A stretch of DNA of 64,000 bases from Dryococelus australis. Taxonomy: Eukaryota; Arthropoda; Insecta; Phasmatodea; Phasmatidae. The number at the start of each line of letters is the position of its first letter. Within the stretch, counting starts at the first letter, position 1. The DNA lies in NCBI GenBank assembly GCA_029891345.1, contig CM056993.1, positions 230,731,265 to 230,795,264 of the forward strand, in the 5' to 3' direction. A program made the position numbers and the translations under genes. This document shows positions 56,245 to 64,000 of the stretch, piece after piece. Below the pieces are notes generated by a model. The model saw only the letters and a list, made by a program, of their open reading frames with translations. It had not been told where the DNA came from and made no database searches.

Positions 56245-58495
56245 AACATTAGAAATGAAACCAGAAACGCATACATTAGAGAGAATTACTAATACACACG
56301 CGCCTTACCCGTTACTTGAACACAGAAAACCTCGTACAATAAGATGACGTGCAATGCACTGCATTATGTAGGTCGAATTCGGAGCATCAACTTCGGACCT
56401 AATCAATCTAATGCTTCGAATTATGGGATTTACTAAACCAAAATATTTAGAGGACCGTCATTCTGAAAATGAGTTACTGAGCTTTATCTACCGAAGCGTT
56501 ACATGTGTGAAGAATTTTGTGGAAGTCGGTTATTTGGTGTCTGAGATATGCCCAAAAAAAACTTTAGATTTTATTTGATGCTATCGTACAGACTTTCCAA
56601 AAAAAAAAAAAAGGCTCTATATACGATGCTTCCAATGTGTAATGCCTATATACTAAAGTTGGTTGAGTTTGGTTAAACTGTTTCGTATAAGTGGCAAATT
56701 TACCTAAATTATTTATGATTCCGCCATTTTGATACATCGTTTTCTGACCAATTTTAATGATGATCTCATGTAACATTTATGGTGTGCACAGTTTGGTACA
56801 AATTAATTGAAATGTTTCAGTGAAACGTTTGGTGGGAATTGATTAATTGGTCCTCGACATATAGTATAAAACCTCCATAATTTTCATTTGGTGACCTTAA
56901 TAAGTTGAGAATAAGAGTAATCTAGTACCACATTCGATGATTATGTACTGCCAATATACAAAGTTAAGTTAAAATAGATTACATAACTTCGTAGATATAG
57001 CACAATAACTGAAAAGCCGCCATTATGAAAATTAATGTCTCAGACTACAAAAATACATGTACTAATATGGCCTGCCACATTATATCTTCGCCAAATTTCG
57101 TAAGAATTGGCTTATTGTTTCCTAAGATATGAGATTAAAACATTATTTTTTACTGGTGGAGCTATCATACAACTTGGTAGAGAACTGAGTCTGCACAGAC
57201 AAATTGGATGATTGTAATAGGCACAGCTAGCATACAAACTTAAGTTGTAATTTTTTTCGTTGATAAAATATGCTAAGCTAAAATATCTATATAGCTACCA
57301 TTTTGAAAATAAAAGTATGACCTACTTAAAACACACCAGTTTACACCACCTGTTGCAATAGGCCTACCATTTGTTTGCCAAATTTGGTAGTTATCTTTCG
57401 TGAATTTCCTGATATATGACATAAAAACTTTATTTATTCCCACGTCGCTATCTTACAAAAGGAGGACAAAAGATGATGTGTGTAAATACAGTTTAAATTT
57501 GTAATACCTACTGCCAGCATACAAAGTTAAGTTGAAATTGATTACATGGTTTCGACAATATATAATTCTAAGCTAAAATTGGCTATATGGCAGCCAGTTT
57601 GAAAATATGGGTCTGATGTGCTTAAAACATACCAATTAACTGCATCTTCCTTAGTACTACTTGTTTGAAAAATTTGATAGTAATCAGTCAATTGTCATCT
57701 TGAGATATTACATAAGAACTTAATTTATTCGCATTGCGCTCTCTTGCAAAATGGCGTATAACATTTGCTCCGTGTATATAAAATTGTTAGATTTAATATC
57801 TTCTGCCAAAATACACAGTTATTTTGTAATTGATTACATAATTTCGACGACATAACATTCTATGCTTAGTTGGCTATATGGTCGTCATTTTAGAAATAAG
57901 TGACTCGCATGCTTAAAACACATCACTTAACATCATCTGCAGCAGTACTACTTGTTTGGCCAATTTTGTAGGAATCAGTAAAATTTTCACCGAAATATGA
58001 CTTTATTTATGTCGTATAGCGTTATCTTCCAAAATGGCCAACAAAAGTGGCTATGTGTTAATAGGTATATGATATGCTTCAAACATATACTTTCAGTATA
58101 CAAACTTGATCTAGATTTATTTAATTGCTATGGTCGATATACCAAACAAACCTAAAAACATTTGTATGGCCACCATTTTGTAAGTAAGAATCAAGTCAAG
58201 TTCAGTAATTTATGTTTACTTGGCCTATCAGAGTATTATTTACTTGCTAAATTGGATGAGAATTGATTTACTAGTTTTCGTGATATAGTGAAAAATCTTG
58301 ATTTATGACTTGGTGTTATTTTACAAAATGGATGATCAACAACAATATCTATCTCAAAATTTTATGCAGACACGATGCTCTGCCAGCAAACAAAATTTGG
58401 TGTAAATCGGTTGAATGGTTCCTGAGATATGACATATCGCCCCAAGTATTAAAAGGGCTGTCATTTTGAAAGTAAGTGCACGACGTGGTCTAGAA
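56245..58495. repeat. unnamed repeat family R285, copy 2
   Basis: This copy shows the internal period best. The landmark GCCAGCATACAAAGTTAAG (or a close variant) occurs near 56950, 57227, 57513, 57805, 58093 and 58382, that is every 277-292 bp. Between landmarks lie the same ordered words as in copy 1: TTGATTACATGGTTTCGACA, GGCTATATGGCCACCATTTT, CTTAAAACACACCAGTTTAC, TTTGCCAAATTTGGTAG and GATATGACAT. It starts with the same head as copy 1 (near 56255-56400, GCATCAACTTCGGACC) and ends alike. No gene or terminal repeat of a known class was recognised. Confidence 0.82.
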
Positions 58496-58522
58496 TTATA
58501 TGTCAGTTGTCCTTACTAATGC

Positions 58523-59106
58523 TGTAACCCTTCCAGGGGGAGAGGTCACGCACTCAAAAGGGGTTAAGCGTAGAAAGAATGTAAACACTCTTACCAGAAA
58601 CTCTACTTTTCTTCAATACTAATTGAGACAATTCTGACGCCCAAAGAGCGTCTCACTTGAGGCAGTGGTCTGCCTGGAAAGCATTAACTCTGAATAGCTA
58701 TATCGGGGAATGAGTTAGAAGAGTTATAAGTTGCTCTAGCTCTTATGGAGCTGCTATTAGTAGCCTTCGCTGTCCGTTCACCTCACGACACCTATCACGC
58801 CCAAATGGGAATTATATGTACCTTGTGTTACTTCGTCGGCAACGTGAAGGCTCTTGACAGCGGCTTCTTCTGCCGTTAACCCAGGACTGTACGAACAGGC
58901 AGAAGCGTTCCAGGCAGGGAGGCGTAGCAGGAAACAAGATGGCCGCGAGCTACCATCGCTCCATGCTTATATACACTGGGACCCAACCTTGACTGAATAC
59001 CAATCCCCCAGCTGTTGACATAACTTGACGGGCAGGTTACCGAGGCCGCATTCCCTCCAGCGTTAACGCCTGGCCTGGCTACCCTTGCTAGTGGCGACCA
59101 CAGCAT
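58523..59106 (-). mobile_element. LTR-like unit with promoter, candidate (fossil)
   Basis: On the minus strand this GC-rich segment starts TGCTGTGGTCGCCACTAG and ends CTGGAAGGGTTACA, so it has TG...CA edges. It carries a TATA box (CCAGTGTATATAAGCATGG, near 58973-58963) in its first third, followed by AAGATGGCCGCGAGC-type initiator-like sequence. No coding frame. Flanking target repeats are not convincing (only GCA/GCAT near both edges), and a long C run sits at the right edge, so a solo LTR is a suggestion only. It could be a host promoter instead. Confidence 0.35.
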
Positions 59107-61299
59107 GCCCCCCCCCCCCCCCCCCGTCTACAGAAACTTATGTGTCCTCCCATGAGAAGACCTGGAGGCCGGACAATGTGGGAAAAGATATCAGTAAGGT
59201 CAGGCCAGCATCGCAGCATTGTAGCGTCATGGCGTGAGGACCCCAATCTGAAGCCTGAACTTAACATAAATGTGCTGTCGGAGAGCCTTTCTTCCGTGCG
59301 AAAGCCAACAGAGTAATGAATTTAATAGTGTCCATCGAGCAATTGTTTGGTTTATTTCCCTAGGGTGCTGTCAGTATCGTGAGGCTTGGGATACCGTTAC
59401 ACTTGGGATAGAAGTTAGGATGAACTTGCATCTTAGTGAGTAATGAAATTCATAATACTGTGTATAAAGTACAAAAGTATTCTTCAGTAATACATGAGTA
59501 GCGTGTAATTATACAGCTTAAAGTATATATTTGTTAAAATACTACAGTATATATATTTGAAAAATTCAATGATTTGTTTTTGAACTAAACATTGTAAATG
59601 CGGAAGTATAAGGAATAAGTGAAATTATTGTATGAACACATATGTGAGTAATAATTTACAATACTAAAATACATTTTTAATATATAGCAAGACATGTTCC
59701 CATTCTTGTGTGGCACTATCCAATTAGTTAATAAAATTGTTATACAGTATGTTACGTATATGGTATTTACGAACACATTATACTTGATAATATTTCGCCT
59801 TATGGTGAGGTGCTACTCCTATGAAGTACCGTTTATTTGAGGTACAAGATGCAAATATACATTTTAACCTTGACATTTAATGTACAAGTCTTTAATTGTC
59901 TTGCTGGCACGTTATCAAGTAATGACTAAAACAAATATTGTTTCCTGTTGACCATGGAAGGGGAGAGGAGTGCGGTCGGCACCGATAGAGAAATCCCAAA
60001 ACGTAAAAGAAAATTAATTCCGGTGCCGAACATATGGGTATGGGACTTTGGATTTCCGGTGCACCGAATTTTTGGTCAACTTTCCGCAATAGTGCTACTA
60101 TTAAGGGAGAAAATGAACAACTGAACATGTACGTGCAGTGTTACGGTTGTCTTTAAAAATACAAAATTTACTGTGAAAACTATGTGACAATGGAAATAAA
60201 CTGTATAACAATTTTGTACATCAGTCTTGATTCTCTGAGCATATATTGAAATTATGATTACTATATTCAAATTAGTACGAGGTACAACCTATAAAATACA
60301 AGGGGCCCCCCTTGTTAAAAATTTAAAATGTACTTGCGTTCTCGCCACATGGAACTTTTCTGCATATGAATGCTCTCTAGAGCTAAAACAATGAAATGAG
60401 TACGGTACTGCCGTATGCTACTACCCTCTGTGGAGGAATTTGCACTCTTCACGGCCTACAGAATCTGATGTGTGTACACATTCTATCCGTCGCTGCAATA
60501 GTGAGCTACCAGTTTCGCTGCTTGCAAAAATCGTGTGTGCCAACCTTTGATGGTAAATGCAAAAACGAAGCCTGAGGCTACCTGCTGTACATGTGGCGCA
60601 TCATATGTTATATTTTATCGGTTTTTGCACGTGTGTAATAATATGGTGCACATGCTTTAAATAAATATATATATATACACACACTTAGCGGGAAGTGCGT
60701 TTAGTTACGGCTTCTTATCATACTGGGCTATCGCGCAACTCTTTACTGCGCCCTAATATCCTGCAAAAAACAAACGTGTGCGATATTGGTATTGGAAAAT
60801 TGGCTGTGCGCCTTTACTAAAGTACCTGTACGCCGAAGGCCTGCCAAATATTAGTCCATATACACATTAACTTATGCAGCTTGGGCTGCTTTGTTTAATA
60901 TGATCACTATGTATATCGATCAATTTATAGTATACCCAAGCTAAATCGACAATAAGACCTACAATGGTCGCTATATTGATATAATTGAAATTTTCTTGCA
61001 AAAGAACAGAAAATACACCTCTTTGCAGCAGAGTGGGATTAGTGTGAACATACTCTACTGTTGGGAGCTCTGCCTGCAAAACTTTCCACTTATAATTTAT
61101 TCTGTGAATCACAGAGTAAAAGGATATTCCCTCGTCAAACTACAACTCTTTAAACACTGAGAGTGCGGCTTCGCCGACACCATTAAGATGGCGGCATGCT
61201 GTGTTTCGAACTTGCCATGTTTACCTGCACCGCACGTGGCCTCGTGCTCCATCCACATGCTCGTTCTATGCATCTGTAAAGGGAAGGGTACACATATGT
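59107..61299. other. spacer without recognised genes
   Basis: It starts with about 20 C residues (59107-59126). 59140-59330 is moderately GC-rich without a domain; the rest is AT-rich. 61150-61270 could include the 3' end of the Gypsy-type fossil that follows, but no LTR boundary was identified. Confidence 0.35.
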
Positions 61300-64000
61300 T
61301 AATTTTTATTCACTTGACACAATAAGTTATCAGTAGCGATGTTGTTGTGTGCTTTTGTCTGACATAATGGTGCAGCCAAACAAGACAACTGAACTTCTCC
61401 CTGGGGCTGCGATTGTTTCTTCCGATCGGGGTTGACTCCAAGTGACTGCTGCAGCGGTATACTTTGCTGGTTGTGGTATGCTGCTCATCTGGAGATAATT
61501 TAGCACAATAGAAGGACAAGGGACACCGTACTGGCTGCCACATGTCCCATTCTGGATGCGTAAGACCTTGTAACAAATGGTTTGAGATTATTGTCGGACA
61601 TTGGTGATTTTATATTTCTCGTGTTGAACATGTCTTTTTTATTTTGGCGACATTGACGGACTTCAATGGCAATGGTAGACGGTACCAATATATCGTGAAT
61701 ACAGTATGGACCATGGTACTTAAACCTAAGGGCGTTTTGTCTGGCATGGTTTTTAACTGAAACAAATTTTCCTATTTTAAGGGCATTTTTTCTTAATTTC
61801 GTGTCAAAGAGTTACTTTTGCTTTTGCTGTGATGCTATCAAATTAACTCGAGCCTGTTGGCGCGCTAGCTTCAATTTCTCGCACCATTCATTCCCACATT
61901 CTGAATATTTATGTGTTATATAGTATGATGGTCATTTGCACATGACATGAGCTGCTGGAAAAGGACTTAATTTATTTGCTCCGTCAGTCCATTGCCAGCG
62001 GGGTTATATTACGTTGTTTGAAGTTTTTTTATTTGAAGATTTCTAACAATTCTGCCATCATCGCATTTGGGTATCCGAATTGGAGGATGGCATCTTCAAC
62101 AAAATTTGCACAGGTTAGGGCGTCAATTGATTTAACTGGTTGGGTGGCAATATAGCGATTGAAAAATTCCGTCATAACTAGTATGTACTTATTGCCTTCA
62201 GCCGATGTCTCAAAAGGCCGTTTGTCATCCAGGCCCCAAGAATGTTGCAAAAGGGGAGGGGGGATGGGCGTCATCTGACCTATCGGCTTCTGGTTGGGGG
62301 ATTTAATTTTCTGGCAGACAGGACAATTCTTAATGTATTCTTTGACATCTTTATTAATTGTATCCCAATAGTAGGCATTTCTATTTTTTCTGTGTTTTAA
62401 ATTGCCCAAGGTGGCCTCCGCCTAAAAGTGCGTCGTGGTGTTTGGTTATTTTCTCCGGTACATAATACTGTGGAACAAGAGTTAATTTTTTGTTGCCCGA
62501 TGGCGTGAGTAACTTCATAAAAGTCTCACCGTTGCCAGCAATGGCATACCTCCTCACTTAAACAACGATATTTGGGGGCTTCTCTATCGGGTTAGATGAG
62601 AGCAATTTTGATTTGTTGTATATGAGGGTCGTTAGTGAATTCGTCGAGAAAGGGGGACATGTGATTTTGAATGAGGGGTGCTATTAGTAAATGTGAGTCG
62701 TTCTCAATTTTGATATACTCTTGCTCGTTTAGGTATATGGGAAGGTAATTTGGGATGTTGTTTTCGGGTCTGATGACAATCTGAAAGTTTAGTCGTCGAT
62801 CAATGCATGCTGTTTTTATTTTGCTGTTGTGTGCATTCATGGAGACTTCTACATTTACTTGGTATATTGTAGTGATAATCTTGGCAATTGCCTGTAAGGG
62901 TAGATACTCCTCGTTTATAACTATTTTGGCCACACATACCTTATCTGTTGTGTGGAGATTGTTCTTAATGTGCGGTTTAATATCTAGCCAATCATTTGAG
63001 ATGTGCTTGGCTATAGTTGATTTAATTTCCTCATGTTTGTCGGGATTTTGAAACAGGGCTTCCGCCAATGCTTTGAAAAAAGAAGTGCAGGTGAGGAATC
63101 CCTTTTTAATAGTGTATGAAGTCGGTAAATTACTCATGGCATCCACCCGAAAGTTGAATTTACCCTTGACTATTTTTGCCTGAAAGTCATACTCGGTAAG
63201 CACTATTGACATTTTCTGTATCCTGATATTATGCTCGGCCATGGTTTTTAAATAGTGTAGACTTGCATGGTCCATTTCAGAAATAAGTTTCCGGCCGTAT
63301 AAATATTGTTTAAAGTATGTCACAAAGTACTTAACTGCGGAAAATTCCCACTCTGTAACTGACCACCTTTTTTTATTCATAGCTAATTTCTTTGATGTGA
63401 AGGCGATAACGGCGCGCTCCTTACTATCTGGTATTTCCTGCGTTAGCACCACGCCTATCGCTGTTTGTGACGCATCACAGGCTAAGATGGTTCGGTGGTT
63501 CTCATTAAATTGAGCTAATTCTGGGGAATTGTGTATTGCTGTTTTTAATTTTTCGAATGCTTCGTGTTCGTGTGGTTTCCATTTGAATGGTACAGTTTAC
63601 TTAGTAAGTTCTGTTAGTGGTTCTGCCAAGTGAGCGTAATCTTGAATATACCTACACAAGTAGGACGTGAGTCCAAGAAATGTACATAATTGTTTGACGA
63701 TTTTGGGTGGTGTTATGAGCTGTATAGTGTAAGATTTTTCTGGGTATGTTTGTATTCCAGAAGGTGTGATGTAGTGTCCAAGTATTTTTATTTCTTCCTG
63801 AGCAAAAGTACATTTCTTTGTTTTTATTTTTACATTGAATTTACGTAGTCCTTACATTGCTTTTTTAATGTTTTGTAGATATTCTTTGAAAGTGTTCCCA
63901 ATTATAAATATATCATCAATGTTGGCGACCACCATGTTCCAATGTAAGGGGCTAGAATGATGTCAACTAAGTTCTGAAAGTAATAAGGGCTTGTTGCTAA
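61300..64000 (-). mobile_element. Gypsy-type LTR retrotransposon, pol fossil, runs off the window
   Basis: On the minus strand, from high to low coordinate, the pol parts come in Ty3/Gypsy order. First is reverse transcriptase (64000 to about 63500, with the IDDIFI block near the edge). Then RNase H (about 63500-63100) with VIAFTSKKLAMNKKRWSVTE, and a linker. Then integrase with its zinc-binding NCPVCQKIKSPNQKPIG region and the start of the core, GNKYILVMTEFFNRYIATQP (62400-62060). Traces of the integrase C-terminal part lie below that. Gag, protease and the 5' LTR would be beyond the right edge, and no 3' LTR was recognised. The copy is broken in about four or more places but long stretches remain open, so it is of moderate age. 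Confidence 0.85.

Overview
The window looks like insect nuclear DNA, AT-rich and packed with decayed mobile elements; the repeat mix suggests a large genome, possibly polyneopteran, but the species cannot be fixed from the sequence. No long intact host gene is visible. There is no rRNA gene, no intact tRNA gene, no CRISPR array and nothing bacterial. The best candidate for a host-type gene is a small two-exon reading frame on the minus strand at 4.0-4.5 kb with good splice signals and a CRE site in front of it, but one in-frame stop follows the splice junction.

Layout. 0-2 kb: promoter-like start and a cluster of short CAGTGA/TCACTG motifs. 2.06-3.26 kb: a full-length but broken Tc1-type transposon with both ends. 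4.0-4.56 kb: the small minus-strand gene. 5.2-8.1 kb: a long-inverted-repeat (foldback) element with a promoter-like core and a second inverted-repeat unit inside, next to a SINE. 9.0-11.65 kb: a Tc1 element split by a 1,995-bp TG...CA insertion with an ACGG target duplication (solo-LTR candidate). 12.6-13.8 kb: 3' part of a LINE. 17.47-19.4 kb: a TATA box, then nine 137-bp GC- and CpG-rich tandem units, then three AT-rich units of about 170 bp. 20.3-21.8 kb: two copies of a 420-bp MITE (a third at 41.4 kb). 26.0-26.4 kb: a pogo/Tigger-like MITE. 28.7-29.4 kb: a Jockey/CR1-like LINE tail. 30.1-31.9 kb and 56.2-58.5 kb: two copies of an unrecognised repeat family made of decayed units of about 285 bp. 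33.1-38.5 kb: three more Tc1/mariner relics, a 98-bp PIF/Harbinger-like MITE and a 28-bp minisatellite. 43.1-45.4 kb: a 65-bp degenerate array followed by an integrase-bearing fossil, probably Polinton/Maverick-like. 52.4-54.0 kb: SINEs of two families. 54.5-55.7 kb: a second foldback element with arms of about 425 bp. 58.5-59.1 kb: an LTR-like promoter unit. 61.3-64.0 kb: a Gypsy-type pol fossil on the minus strand, running off the right edge.

The elements do not form a pathway. The window records successive insertions: SINE into foldback, LTR into Tc1, SINE beside MITE. The structures least explained by known families are the 137-bp CpG-rich array with its TATA box, the 285-bp-unit repeat family, and the two foldback elements.
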